Assembly (NCBI GenBank): GCA_037446605.1
Contig: JBBIIE010000033.1
Span: 1 to 26,836, forward strand
Length of the DNA: 26,836 bases
Direction: 5' to 3'
Source of the DNA: JANXAZ01 sp037446605
Lineage (GTDB): Bacteria > Pseudomonadota > Alphaproteobacteria > Geminicoccales > Geminicoccaceae
Of this stretch, positions 15,379-23,275 are shown piece by piece (position 1 is the first letter of the stretch; each line of letters begins with the position of its first letter). Position numbers and translations under genes: made by a program. Under the pieces are notes generated by a model. That model did no database searches. It saw only the letters and a program-made list of their open reading frames with translations, and was not told the DNA's origin.

Positions 15379-16203
15379 TCAGCCCCCGAGCACCCGGTGT
15401 TCGGCGACCGGGAGGTCGCGGCGGACCTTGGCGAGGCGCTCCAGATCGATCCGCGCGGTGGCGAAGCCCGGCCCGTCCGAGGCGCAGGCCACCACCTGCC
15501 CCCAGGGATCGACGACCAGCGAGTGGCCGAAGGTCCAGCGCTCCTCGCGGCCGGCCGGGTGCGGGCCCCACTGGGCGGCGGCCGCGACCCAGCACTGGGT
15601 CTCGATCGCCCGAGCGCGCAGGAGCACCTCCCAATGGTCCTTGCCGGTCTGCAGCGTGAACGCCGCGGGCACCAGCAGGAGCTGGGCGCCGAGTGCCGCG
15701 AGTGCCCGGTAGAGCTCGCCGAAGCGGAGGTCGTAGCAGATCGAGCAGCCGACCCGGATCCCCTCGGCGGCGTAGGTCACGACCTCGCGGCCGCGCCCGA
15801 AGGTGGCCGACTCGCGGTACTCGCGGCCGTCCGGTGCGGTGATGTCGAAGAGGTGGATCTTGCGGTAGCGGGCGAGCTCGCGACCGTCGCGGTCGAACGC
15901 CACGGAGGTGTTGTAGAGCATCTCGCCGCCGGGGTCGCGCTCGAGAACGCTGCCGCCGTGCAACAGGATGCGGTGCCCGCGCGCCAGATCGCGCAGCAAC
16001 CGCCAGGCCTCGCCCTGCTCGCCCAGGATCTCCGCGGCGACACGTTTGCCGGCGGCATCGCCGCCCAGATGCGTCCACACCTCGGGCAGCACCACGAGGT
16101 CGGGTCGGTCCTGCCGGACCGCCTCGCTCACCAGCCGCTCGGCGGCGGCGAGGTTGGCGGCCTTGTCGTCGCGCGAGCTCATCTGGATCACGGTGACGCG
16201 CAT
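15379..16203 (-). CDS. Carbon-nitrogen hydrolase (nitrilase superfamily, Nit1/Nit2-like amidase)
   Basis: A 274-residue cytoplasmic enzyme. The catalytic triad is visible: E41 in VLPEVW, K115 in YRKIHLFD, and C156 in GCSICYDLRF. The segments RKIHLFDITAPDG and FTLQTGKDHWEVLLRARAIE fit the Nit branch, whose best-known activity is hydrolysis of deaminated glutathione or related omega-amides. The ATG at 16203 has GGAGG five bases upstream; the open frame before it reads into the intergenic region. It is divergent from aspS, with 121 bases between. Its 3' end faces into the xox accessory operon in the same direction, so some read-through is possible, but no functional link is apparent. Confidence 0.93.
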   Translation of the reverse strand: MRVTVIQMSSRDDKAANLAAAERLVSEAVRQDRPDLVVLPEVWTHLGGDAAGKRVAAEILGEQGEAWRLLRDLARGHRILLHGGSVLERDPGGEMLYNTSVAFDRDGRELARYRKIHLFDITAPDGREYRESATFGRGREVVTYAAEGIRVGCSICYDLRFGELYRALAALGAQLLLVPAAFTLQTGKDHWEVLLRARAIETQCWVAAAAQWGPHPAGREERWTFGHSLVVDPWGQVVACASDGPGFATARIDLERLAKVRRDLPVAEHRVLGG

Positions 16204-16324
16204 GGGGAGCCTCCGGACGGCGGACGCCCGGATCCTACCGCCGGAGGCGTCGCCTTGACAGCCGGCGGGACCCCGTGACCTTGTCCGCCGGCCCCGCCCG
16301 GGGCACTTCGAGCCGAGGCCAGCC

Positions 16325-18157
16325 ATGCACCGCTATCGCACCCATCGCTGCGGCGAGCCGCGCCCCGAGCAGGTCGGCGCCACGCTCCGCCTCGCCGGCT
16401 GGGTCCACCGCAAGCGCGACCATGGCGGTCTCCTGTTCCTCGACCTGCGCGACCACACCGGGCTCGTGCAGGTCGTCGTGCACCCCGACCGGCCGTTCTT
16501 CGCCGAGGCCGAGCGCCTGCGGCTGGAGAGCGTGATCGTGGTGACCGGCCGGCTCGTGGCGCGCACGCCGGAGACCGTGAACCCCGGGCTCGCCACCGGC
16601 GCGGTCGAGCTCGTGGCCGACGCCCTGGAGCTCCTGTCCGCGGCCGACACGCTGCCGCTCCAGGTCAACAGCGACCGCGAGCAGCCCGAGGAGACCCGGC
16701 TGCGCTACCGTTTCCTCGACCTGCGCCGCGAGGTCATGCAGGCCAATGTGCGCCTGCGCTCCGCGGTGATCCGCACCATCCGCGAGCTCATGCACGCGCA
16801 GGGCTTCACGGAGTTCCAGACGCCCATCCTCACCGCCTCGAGCCCCGAGGGCGCGCGCGACTTCCTGGTGCCGTCGCGGCTCCATCCCGGCGAGTTCTAC
16901 GCGCTGCCGCAGGCCCCGCAGCAGTACAAGCAGCTCTACATGATCAGCGGCTTCGACCGCTACTTCCAGATCGCTCCCTGCTTCCGCGACGAGGACGCGC
17001 GTGCCGACCGCAGCCCGGGCGAGTTCTACCAGCTCGACGTCGAGATGGCGTTCGTCACGCAGGAGGACGTGTTCGCGGCGATCGAGCCCGTGATGTTCGG
17101 CGTGTTCGATCGCCACAAGCCCGCGGGCTGGACGGTATCACCGGCACCCTTCCCGCGGCTGACCTACCGGGAGGCCCTGCTGCGCTTCGGCACCGACAAG
17201 CCCGACCTGCGCAACCCGATCGAGATCCGGGAGGTTTCGGAGGTCTTCGCGGGCTCGGACTTCAAGGTCTTCGCGGGCGCGATCGAGAAGGGGGCGGTGG
17301 TGCGCGCGGTGCCGGCACCGGGTGCGGTCGGTCGGCCGCGGAGCTTCTTCGACGGGATGGTCGCCTTCGCCCAGGGGCTGGGCGCGCCCGGTCTCGGCTG
17401 GATCGCCCTCGAGGAGGGCCAGGCGCGCGGACCGCTCGCCAAGTTCCTGGGCGCGGAGCGGCTGGCACGGCTGCGCGAGACGGCCGGGCTCGCCACCGGC
17501 GATGCGGTCTTCTTCGTCTGCGACAGGCCGGCCGCGGCGGCCAAGCTCGCCGGGGCGGTGCGGATCGAGCTCGGCAGGCAGCTCGACCTGGTCGAGAAGC
17601 GGGCCTACCGGTTCTGCTGGATCGTCGACTTCCCGATGTACGAATGGGACGAGGAGGAGAAGAAGGTCACCTTCTCGCACAACCCTTTCTCGATGCCGCA
17701 GGGCGGCCTCGAGGCGCTCGAGAGCAAGGATCCGCTCGAGATCCTCGCCTATCAGTACGACATCGTCTGCAACGGGGTCGAGCTCAGCTCCGGGGCGATC
17801 CGCAACCATCGCCCCGACATCATGGAGAAGGCGTTCGCGATCGCAGGCTACGGACGCGACGTGCTCGAGGCGCGCTTCGGCGGCATGCTCCGCGCGCTGC
17901 GCTACGGCGCCCCGCCGCACGGCGGGATCGCCCCGGGCGTCGACCGCATCGTCATGCTGCTCGCGGACACGCCGAACCTGCGCGAGGTGACCGCCTTCCC
18001 GCTTTCCCAGCGGGCCGAGGAGCGGCTGCTCGGGGCACCGTCGCCGGCCACCGAACGGCAGCTCAAGGAGCTGCACCTCGTGCTCGACCACGTGGCCCGC
18101 GCCCGCCTCGAGGAGGAGGCGGCGCGCCGCGAGCGTCAGGGGAAATCCGCCGAGTGA
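16325..18157 (+). CDS. aspS: Aspartyl-tRNA synthetase, likely non-discriminating (Asp/Asn)
   Basis: A 610-residue class II synthetase that charges tRNA-Asp, and probably tRNA-Asn, with aspartate. The N-terminal OB-fold has WVHRKRDHGGLLFLDLRD; H33 in RDHGG is the residue type seen in non-discriminating enzymes, where discriminating bacterial AspRS have leucine. Motif 2 is FRDEDARADRSPGEFYQLD near residue 220, and motif 3 is GIAPGVDRIVMLLADTPN near residue 535. The GAD insert lies between. Length fits the bacterial-type family. GAGG lies a few bases before the ATG. If non-discriminating, the genome should carry GatCAB and lack AsnRS; neither is in the window. Confidence 0.97.
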   Translation: MHRYRTHRCGEPRPEQVGATLRLAGWVHRKRDHGGLLFLDLRDHTGLVQVVVHPDRPFFAEAERLRLESVIVVTGRLVARTPETVNPGLATGAVELVADALELLSAADTLPLQVNSDREQPEETRLRYRFLDLRREVMQANVRLRSAVIRTIRELMHAQGFTEFQTPILTASSPEGARDFLVPSRLHPGEFYALPQAPQQYKQLYMISGFDRYFQIAPCFRDEDARADRSPGEFYQLDVEMAFVTQEDVFAAIEPVMFGVFDRHKPAGWTVSPAPFPRLTYREALLRFGTDKPDLRNPIEIREVSEVFAGSDFKVFAGAIEKGAVVRAVPAPGAVGRPRSFFDGMVAFAQGLGAPGLGWIALEEGQARGPLAKFLGAERLARLRETAGLATGDAVFFVCDRPAAAAKLAGAVRIELGRQLDLVEKRAYRFCWIVDFPMYEWDEEEKKVTFSHNPFSMPQGGLEALESKDPLEILAYQYDIVCNGVELSSGAIRNHRPDIMEKAFAIAGYGRDVLEARFGGMLRALRYGAPPHGGIAPGVDRIVMLLADTPNLREVTAFPLSQRAEERLLGAPSPATERQLKELHLVLDHVARARLEEEAARRERQGKSAE

Positions 18158-18164
18158 GCGAGGT

Positions 18165-18194
18165 GCTCCGCAACCGTCGGGCGGTCGCCGGAGC
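18165..18194. terminator. Two-tier hairpin between convergent aspS and lipoprotein gene
   Basis: GCTCCG (18165-18170) pairs with CGGAGC (18189-18194), and inside it ACCG (18173-18176) pairs with CGGT (18182-18185). It fills the 51-base gap of two convergent genes. There is no T-run, so only a weak or Rho-assisted terminator is suggested. Confidence 0.3.
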
Positions 18195-18208
18195 GTCGCG
18201 GTCGTCGC

Positions 18209-18379
18209 TCAGTTCTTGACCTTGTCGCCCGCCTTCTCGATCGCGCGTCCGGTCTTCTCGAGGTTCTCGCCGGTGTCCTTCTTGAAGCCCCGCCAGGTGT
18301 CGCCGCAGCCGGCGAGGAGCACCGGCAGTCCGAGCACGAGGCCGAGGACGACGCGACGCGCCCGCCCGGGTCGAGGCAT
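18209..18379 (-). CDS. Entericidin-like small lipoprotein
   Basis: A 56-residue lipoprotein read by hand. The N-terminus has arginines, then VVLGLVLGLPVLLAGC, with the lipobox LLAGC at residues 21-25; C25 would be lipid-modified. The mature 32 residues, CGDTWRGFKKDTGENLEKTG and on to a final KVKN, are charged and helical. This is the pattern of EcnA/EcnB-type entericidins, small envelope lipoproteins linked to stress and once proposed as an antidote/toxin pair; the function in alphaproteobacteria is unclear. GGGAGG lies eight bases before the ATG. It is convergent with aspS and is probably transcribed on its own from the 98-base gap upstream. Confidence 0.85.
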   Translation of the reverse strand: MPRPGRARRVVLGLVLGLPVLLAGCGDTWRGFKKDTGENLEKTGRAIEKAGDKVKN

Positions 18380-18477
18380 GGGGTCTCCCTCCCGCTGATC
18401 TCACCGATTCGACGCTAGGGTCGACGTCGGCTGGGGGCAAGCCCGCGGGTCCTGTCGGGGTGGTCCGAGGGGCGGCC

Positions 18478-19350
18478 TCAGCCCCGCCGACTGCCGCGGC
18501 GGACGGACCGGCCCTTGGTGAGCGGCAGGAGGGAGCCGGGTCCGCCCAGGAGCCCGTTGCCCAGATCCGCGGTCGCCTCGAGGCCGCTGCCGTTGCCATC
18601 GCCGACGTTGCGGTTGCCGGTCCTTCGCGTGCGGCGGTTGCTGCTGCCGTTGCCCGAGCCGAGATTGCCGTTGCCGCTGTCCTCGACCCGGGAGGAATCG
18701 GCGCCGTTGCCGTCGCCGATGTTGCCGTTGCCGGCCGAGGTGGCGCGGGTCGTGCCCGCCCCGTTGCCCGAGCCGAGATTGCCGTCGCCCACCGCCAGGA
18801 CGAGGCTCGCCCCGGCGCCGTTGCCGTCGCCGAGATTGCCGTTGCCGACGTCGGTCGAGCGGGTGGCGGCGACGCCGTTGCCGGAGCCCACATTGCCGTT
18901 GCCGATGCCCTCGGCCCGGGACGAGCCGCTGCCGTTGCCGTCGCCCAGGTTGCCGTTGCCGGTGTTCGAGACGTTGGTGTTGCCGCTGCCGTTGCCGCTG
19001 CCGATGTTGCCGTTGCCGGTTTCGCTCGAGGCGGTGTTGTCGGCACCGTCGCGGTCGCCGATGTTGTGGCTGCCGCCATTCCCGCTGCCGATGTTGAAGT
19101 CGCCCGCGTTACCGTCGCCGATGTTGAAGTTGCCGCTGTTGCCGTTGCCGCTGTTGCCGGTACCCGTGTTGCCGAGCCCGATGTTGCCGCGCGCGAGGTT
19201 GTCCAGGAGCTCGGCGGCGACGGCGAGGTCGTCGCCGACCGCCCCCGCGCGGATGCGGTCCAGCGCATCTTCGTCGAGCTGCAGGGGCGCCCCGGCGGAC
19301 GCCGTGCCCGCGGCGAGAAAGAGACCCGCGAGCAGGGCTGCGGCGCGCAT
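18478..19350 (-). CDS. Exported GNGNxG-repeat protein (Pentapeptide_2 / MPTR-like)
   Basis: A 290-residue protein with a signal peptide (MRAAALLAGLFLAAGTASA). GGAGG lies seven bases before the ATG. Next comes LQLDEDALDRIRAGAV, a leader-like segment. Residues 55-92 are XNXGX pentapeptides (GNIGL, GNTGT, GNSGN, FNIGD and so on). Residues 93-263 are nine back-to-back 19-residue repeats, each starting near GNGN(I/L/V)G(S/D)GNG followed by nine variable residues. Position 7 alternates D, S, D, S without a break. The tail (264-290) is basic. XNXGX repeats are best known from mycobacterial PPE-MPTR proteins and probably form a beta-helix. Function is unknown; the alternative of an RTX-like calcium-binding repeat is less likely, because the GGxGxD core is absent. 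Upstream flavoprotein gene is divergent. Confidence 0.85.
   Translation of the reverse strand: MRAAALLAGLFLAAGTASAGAPLQLDEDALDRIRAGAVGDDLAVAAELLDNLARGNIGLGNTGTGNSGNGNSGNFNIGDGNAGDFNIGSGNGGSHNIGDRDGADNTASSETGNGNIGSGNGSGNTNVSNTGNGNLGDGNGSGSSRAEGIGNGNVGSGNGVAATRSTDVGNGNLGDGNGAGASLVLAVGDGNLGSGNGAGTTRATSAGNGNIGDGNGADSSRVEDSGNGNLGSGNGSSNRRTRRTGNRNVGDGNGSGLEATADLGNGLLGGPGSLLPLTKGRSVRRGSRRG
18562..19074 (-). repeat. Nine tandem 57-bp coding repeats
   Basis: The nine 19-codon units of the GNG-repeat gene. On the plus strand they show as recurring GTTGCCGTTGCC runs. The first ten codons of each unit are conserved and the last nine diverge; S/D alternation gives a 114-bp higher-order unit. Confidence 0.85.
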
Positions 19351-19542
19351 CGTCTTTCCTCCCTCGGGTCGACCGGGTCCGGCCATCCGAACCGACCCTA
19401 CGCGCGCCGGTGCGGCCGTCAACCCGGTGGCACCCCGCCGCTTCCCGGTGGCGAGGTGGCCCGCTAGGCTCGTGCCGCCCGCCCGGCGCGTGCGATCGGT
19501 ACGGCTCGGAGCGGCAGTTCCACGCGGTGGGGGCCGCACGCC
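19351..19542. promoter_or_regulatory. Divergent intergenic region
   Basis: These 192 bases separate the GNG-repeat gene (minus) from the flavoprotein gene (plus) and must carry promoters for both. I saw no clear -35/-10 pair, small gene or strong inverted repeat, apart from the GGAGG ribosome site of the GNG-repeat gene at its left end. Confidence 0.4.
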
Positions 19543-21270
19543 ATGACCGACCGGGAGCTCGAGCCGGAGCAGCCCTGCGACCTGCTCGTCGTGGGCTCCG
19601 GCGCGGGCGGGATGGCGGCGGCGCTCACCGCCCGCCTGGCCGGGCTCGCGGTGATCCTGGTCGAGAAGGAGCCGGTGCTCGGCGGGACCACGGCCCGTTC
19701 GGGCGGGTGGCTCTGGATCCCGTGCTCGCCGCAGGCCCGCGCCGCGGGGATCGCGGACAGCGTCGAGGCGGCCCGGACCTATCTCCAGCACGAGGCCGGC
19801 AATCATTTCGACGCCGCGCGGGTCGATGCCTTCCTCGCGGCCGGGCCGGCGATGGTCGAGCTCCTGGAGCGGCGGACCAGTGTGCGCTTCGTGCTCGGGC
19901 CACAGTTCTCGGACTACCATCCGAAGGCCCCGGGAGGGCTCCCGGGCGGCCGCTCGATCTGCGCCGAGCCGTTCGACGCGCGCGCGCTCGGACCCGACCT
20001 GGCGCTCCTGCGCGCGCCGCTGCCGGAGCTCACGTTCCTCGGCATGATGGTCGGATCGGGCAAGGAGCTCACCCATTTCTTCAACGTCACCCGCTCCGCC
20101 GTCTCGGCCGTGCAGGTGGCGCGCTTCCTGCTGCGCTACGGCCGCGACCGACTCCTGCACGGCCGCACGATGCGGCTCACCAACGGAAACGCGCTCGCCG
20201 GCCGGCTGCTCAAGAGCGCACGCGATCTCGGCGTCGCGATCTGGCCGGCCGCACCCCTGGTCGAGCTCCTGGCCGAGGCGGGGCGGGTGCGCGGTGGCGT
20301 CGTGCAGCGCCGCGGGCGACGGGTCCGCGTGCTCGCCCGGCGCGGTGTGGTGCTCGCCACCGGCGGGTTCCCGCACGATCTCGAGCGGCGCGCCCGCCTC
20401 TACCCGCACGCCCCGAGCGGCCACGGGCACTGGTCGCCCGCCGCGGAGGGCAACACCGGCGACGGGATCCGCCTCGCGGCCGCGCTCGGTGCCGTCACCG
20501 CCGACGAGCTGCCTTCGCCCGCGGCCTGGGTGCCGGTCAGCCGCGTGCCCCGCGCGGACGGCACCGTCGGGCTGTTCCCGCACTTCATCGATCGGGCGAA
20601 GCCCGGGGTCATCGCCGTCGACGACGAGGGGCGGCGGTTCTGCAACGAGGCCGACAGCTACCACGATTTCGGCCGCGCGCTGCTCGCCAGGAGCCGCGGG
20701 CGGGCGGGCGAGGTCGGCGCTTGGCTGCTCGCCGATCACCGCACGATCCGCCGCTACGGGCTCGGCTGGGCGAAGCCGTTCCCGGTGCCGCTCGGCCCGG
20801 CGCTGCGCGCGGGCTACCTGAAGCGGGCGCCGACGATCGGCGCGCTCGCCCGGGAGATCGGCGTGGACCCGGCGCGCCTCGAGGCCACGGTCGCGGCCTA
20901 CAACGAGGCCGCCCGGCGCGGCGAGGACCCCGAGTTCGGCCGCGGCTCGTCCGCCTACAACCGCTATCTGGGCGATCCCTCGGTCGAGCCGAACCCGTGC
21001 GTGGCGCCGCTCGAGAGGCCGCCCTTCTACGCGGTCCGCGTGGTGATGGGCGATCTCGGCAGCTTCGGCGGGCTTTCGACCGATGCATCGGCCCGGGTGC
21101 TCGACCGCGAGGGGCGGCCGATCGAGGGCCTCTACGCCGCCGGCAACGACATGGCCTCGGTCATGGGTGGCAACTACCCGGGTGGTGGCATCACCCTCGG
21201 CCCGGCGATGACCTTCGGCTACATCGCGGCCCGGCACGCGGCCGGGGCGGGTGCGGCCGGCGCGGGTTGA
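19543..21270 (+). CDS. FAD-dependent oxidoreductase, 3-ketosteroid-dehydrogenase / fumarate-reductase flavoprotein family
   Basis: A 575-residue flavoprotein. The N-terminal FAD site is VVGSGAGGMAAAL (G18, G20, G23) with E41 at the end of the second strand, then GGTTARSGGWLWIP. A second FAD contact is VVLATGGFPHD. The C-terminal GLYAAGNDMASVMGGNYPGG and ITLGPAMTFGYIAARHA is the KstD-type ending; the tyrosine in GNYPGGG (about residue 545) corresponds to a catalytic tyrosine of 3-ketosteroid delta1-dehydrogenases. The family includes KstD and related enzymes acting on other alpha,beta-ketones. No steroid-degradation genes are nearby, so steroid as substrate is doubtful. No signal peptide is seen. 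Confidence 0.88.
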   Translation: MTDRELEPEQPCDLLVVGSGAGGMAAALTARLAGLAVILVEKEPVLGGTTARSGGWLWIPCSPQARAAGIADSVEAARTYLQHEAGNHFDAARVDAFLAAGPAMVELLERRTSVRFVLGPQFSDYHPKAPGGLPGGRSICAEPFDARALGPDLALLRAPLPELTFLGMMVGSGKELTHFFNVTRSAVSAVQVARFLLRYGRDRLLHGRTMRLTNGNALAGRLLKSARDLGVAIWPAAPLVELLAEAGRVRGGVVQRRGRRVRVLARRGVVLATGGFPHDLERRARLYPHAPSGHGHWSPAAEGNTGDGIRLAAALGAVTADELPSPAAWVPVSRVPRADGTVGLFPHFIDRAKPGVIAVDDEGRRFCNEADSYHDFGRALLARSRGRAGEVGAWLLADHRTIRRYGLGWAKPFPVPLGPALRAGYLKRAPTIGALAREIGVDPARLEATVAAYNEAARRGEDPEFGRGSSAYNRYLGDPSVEPNPCVAPLERPPFYAVRVVMGDLGSFGGLSTDASARVLDREGRPIEGLYAAGNDMASVMGGNYPGGGITLGPAMTFGYIAARHAAGAGAAGAG

Positions 21271-21323
21271 GCCGGGCCACGGGCGCGCCATATCGTGGAT
21301 GTGAGCAGCCCCTGGAGTGCCCG

Positions 21324-21656
21324 ATGGCCGTGCCCCCGATCGACGAGCGGACCCGAACCGAGCTCGAGGCGGCGGCGTTCCGCACGCTCGTCGAGCACCT
21401 GCGCAAGCGCACCGACGTGCAGAACATCGACATGATGAACCTGGCGGGGTTCTGCCGGAACTGCCTGTCCAAGTGGTACGCCGCGGCGGCCAGGGAGCGC
21501 GGTCTGGCCATCGACGAGGAGGCGGCGCGGGAGATCGTCTACGGGATGCCCTACGCCGAGTGGAAGGCGCGCTACCAGCGGGAGGCGAGCCCGGAGCAGC
21601 AGAAGCGCTTCGAGAAGGCCTACGAGCAGACCCACGGCCACCCGCCGGGGCATTGA
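21324..21656 (+). CDS. DUF1244 family protein (SMc04008-like)
   Basis: A 110-residue soluble protein. The middle, IDMMNLAGFCRNCLSKWYAAAARERGL, followed by EIVYGMPYAEWKARYQREA, is the signature of the DUF1244 family, which is widespread in alpha- and gammaproteobacteria and for which structures exist but no firm function. The CRNC pair could bind metal or form a disulfide. The chain is mostly helical and lacks a signal peptide. GGAG lies eight bases before the ATG. It follows the flavoprotein gene by 53 bases on the same strand and may be co-transcribed with it. Confidence 0.92.
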   Translation: MAVPPIDERTRTELEAAAFRTLVEHLRKRTDVQNIDMMNLAGFCRNCLSKWYAAAARERGLAIDEEAAREIVYGMPYAEWKARYQREASPEQQKRFEKAYEQTHGHPPGH

Positions 21657-21657
21657 G

Positions 21658-21672
21658 GGGGCGGGCCGCCCC
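21658..21672. terminator. GC hairpin between convergent DUF1244 and cupin genes
   Basis: GGGGCG (21658-21663) and CGCCCC (21667-21672) form a perfect 6-bp stem with a 3-base loop in the 18-base gap between two convergent stops. There is no T-run, so terminator activity is uncertain. Confidence 0.3.
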
Positions 21673-21674
21673 GG

Positions 21675-22160
21675 TCAGGCGAGGGGCGGGCCCGTGATCT
21701 CGAAGCCGAAGCGGGCGAGCTGGGCGTTGAGGCGGGCCGGATCGGGCGGGCCTTCGGCCAGCAGCCGGGCGAGACTGCGGAAGAAGCCCTCGGCATCCTC
21801 CGCCGGCGTGAGGAGGAACAGCAGCCGACCGGGCGTCGTTCCGCGGTTTCTGAAGGCGTGCGGTCGACCGGGTGGGACCACCGCCACCGTGCCCGGCGGT
21901 GCCGGCAGGGGCTGGCCGTCGATCTCGACCACGTAGTCGCCGTCGAGGAAGCGGAACAGCTCGGTCTGGGTCCGGTGCACGTGGCGCGGCGGCCCGGCGC
22001 CGGGTGCCGTCACCTCCTCGATCAGGCAGAGCTGGCCGCCGGTCGCGGCCGAGGGCACGCGCACGTGGTGCTCGATGCCGAGGCCCGGCAACGCGATCGT
22101 CTCGTGCAGGTCGGGCGCCGCCACGAAGGCGGGGAAGGGTGGGATCTCGGGCGCTGCCAT
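21675..22160 (-). CDS. Cupin-domain protein
   Basis: A 161-residue protein with a single cupin barrel. Motif 1 is PRHVHRTQTELFRFLDGDY with likely metal ligands H60, H62 and E67; motif 2 is VPPGRPHAFRNRG with H101. All four ligands of the classical cupin site are present. A helical tail (about 120-161) follows the barrel. Such proteins range from dioxygenases and isomerases to sugar binders, and the sequence does not settle which. GAGGAGG lies just before the ATG. Its start lies 12 bases after the dehydrogenase gene on the same strand, so the two form an operon and the cupin may act on the same hydroxy-acid pathway. Confidence 0.9.
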   Translation of the reverse strand: MAAPEIPPFPAFVAAPDLHETIALPGLGIEHHVRVPSAATGGQLCLIEEVTAPGAGPPRHVHRTQTELFRFLDGDYVVEIDGQPLPAPPGTVAVVPPGRPHAFRNRGTTPGRLLFLLTPAEDAEGFFRSLARLLAEGPPDPARLNAQLARFGFEITGPPLA

Positions 22161-22172
22161 CGCGGTTCCTCC

Positions 22173-23231
22173 TCAGATCTCGGAGGCGACCGCCCGGCCG
22201 AGCTCCTCCGTCGACGCGCGGCCGCCCATGTCGCGGGTGAGCGAGCGCCCGGAGGCCAGGACGCGCTCGATCGCCTCGACGACGGCACGGGCCGCGAGCG
22301 GGTGGCCCAGATGCTCGAGCAGCATCGCCCCCGACCAGATCTGCCCGATCGGATTGGCGATGCCCTGCCCGGCGATGTCCGGTGCGGAGCCGTGCACGGG
22401 CTCGAACATGGAGGGATATTCCCGCTCGGGGTTGATGTTGCCCGAAGGCGCGATGCCGATCGTGCCGGTCACCGCCGGACCCAGATCGGAAAGGATGTCG
22501 CCGAACAGGTTGGAGCCGACCACGACGTCGAAGCGCTCCGGCATCCGCACGAAATGGGCGCAGAGGATGTCGATGTGGTACTGCGCGGTCGCGACCTCGG
22601 GGTAGAGCGCGGAGATCGCCCGGAAGCGCTCGTCCCAGAACGGCATGGTGTGGATGATGCCGTTCGACTTGGTGGCCGAGGTCAAATGCTTGCGCGGCCG
22701 TGACCTGGCAAGCTCGAAGGCGAAGCGGAGGATGCGGTCGACACCACGGCGGGTGAAGACGCTCTCCTGGACCGCCATCTCGGCCTCGGTGCCCTGGTAG
22801 AGCCGGCCGCCGATCTCGGAATATTCGCCCTCGCAATTCTCCCGGACGATCAGGAAGTCGACGTCCCCGGGCTTCTTGCCGGCGAGTGGCGAGGGCACGC
22901 CCGCGAACAGGCGTACCGGCCGCAGGTTGACATACTGCTCGAAGCGCCGGCGGATCGGGATCAGGAGGCCCCAGAGCGAGACGTGGTCGGGCACGGTGGG
23001 CCAGCCCACGGCACCCAGGAAGATCGCGTCGAAGGCACGCAGCTGCTGGATGCCGTCCTCGGGCATCATCCGCCCGTGCCTCTCGTGGAAGCCGCAGCCC
23101 CAGGGGAACTCGGCGAAGGCGAGCTCGACGCCGAAGCGGCCGGCCGCCTTCTCGAGGCAGCGCAGGCCTTCCGGGACGACCTCCTTGCCGATCCCGTCGC
23201 CGGGGATGACCGCGATGCGATGAAGGGCCAT
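22173..23231 (-). CDS. Tartrate dehydrogenase / D-malate dehydrogenase (isopropylmalate dehydrogenase family)
   Basis: A 352-residue beta-decarboxylating dehydrogenase. It starts with HRIAVIPGDGIGKEVVPEG. Substrate-binding arginines lie in YVNLRPVRLFAG and the phenotype-deciding loop is VRENCEGEYSEIGG. The catalytic lysine and partner are in ATKSNGIIHTMPFWDE. The metal aspartates are in VGSNLFGDILSDLGPAVTG, and the NAD site is FEPVHGSAPDIAGQGIANP. The VGWP...SLWGLLIPIRR segment and the ENCEGEYSEIGGR loop fit TtuC/DmlA, which oxidise tartrate and D-malate, rather than LeuB. GAGGA lies six bases before the ATG. It is divergent from the MFS gene (44 bases between), consistent with shared control of uptake and breakdown of a hydroxy diacid. 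Confidence 0.9.
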   Translation of the reverse strand: MALHRIAVIPGDGIGKEVVPEGLRCLEKAAGRFGVELAFAEFPWGCGFHERHGRMMPEDGIQQLRAFDAIFLGAVGWPTVPDHVSLWGLLIPIRRRFEQYVNLRPVRLFAGVPSPLAGKKPGDVDFLIVRENCEGEYSEIGGRLYQGTEAEMAVQESVFTRRGVDRILRFAFELARSRPRKHLTSATKSNGIIHTMPFWDERFRAISALYPEVATAQYHIDILCAHFVRMPERFDVVVGSNLFGDILSDLGPAVTGTIGIAPSGNINPEREYPSMFEPVHGSAPDIAGQGIANPIGQIWSGAMLLEHLGHPLAARAVVEAIERVLASGRSLTRDMGGRASTEELGRAVASEI

Positions 23232-23275
23232 GGCGTCCTCGCCTGTCTCACCGATAGTGCGCCGGGCGGCGGACC

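Noticed and set aside
18562..19074. Regularly spaced repeats that might be taken for a CRISPR array
   Set aside because: The period is 57 bases, an exact multiple of three, with no spacer-like unrelated segments; it is read in frame as a signal-peptide-bearing repeat protein with a good ribosome site.
18562..19074. RTX calcium-binding (GGxGxD) repeats
   Set aside because: The period is 19 rather than 9 residues, and the GGxGxD core does not occur; XNXGX pentapeptides explain the N-terminal section better.
19543..21270. Assignment of the flavoprotein as a true 3-ketosteroid dehydrogenase
   Set aside because: The family match is good, but no steroid catabolism genes lie nearby and related flavoproteins act on other ketones, so only the family is called.
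19351..22836. Upstream continuation of the GNG-repeat frame on the minus strand (open to 22836)
   Set aside because: The upstream part is antisense to the flavoprotein and DUF1244 genes and a shadow of the cupin and tartrate dehydrogenase genes. The ATG at 19350 with its ribosome site and signal peptide is the real start.
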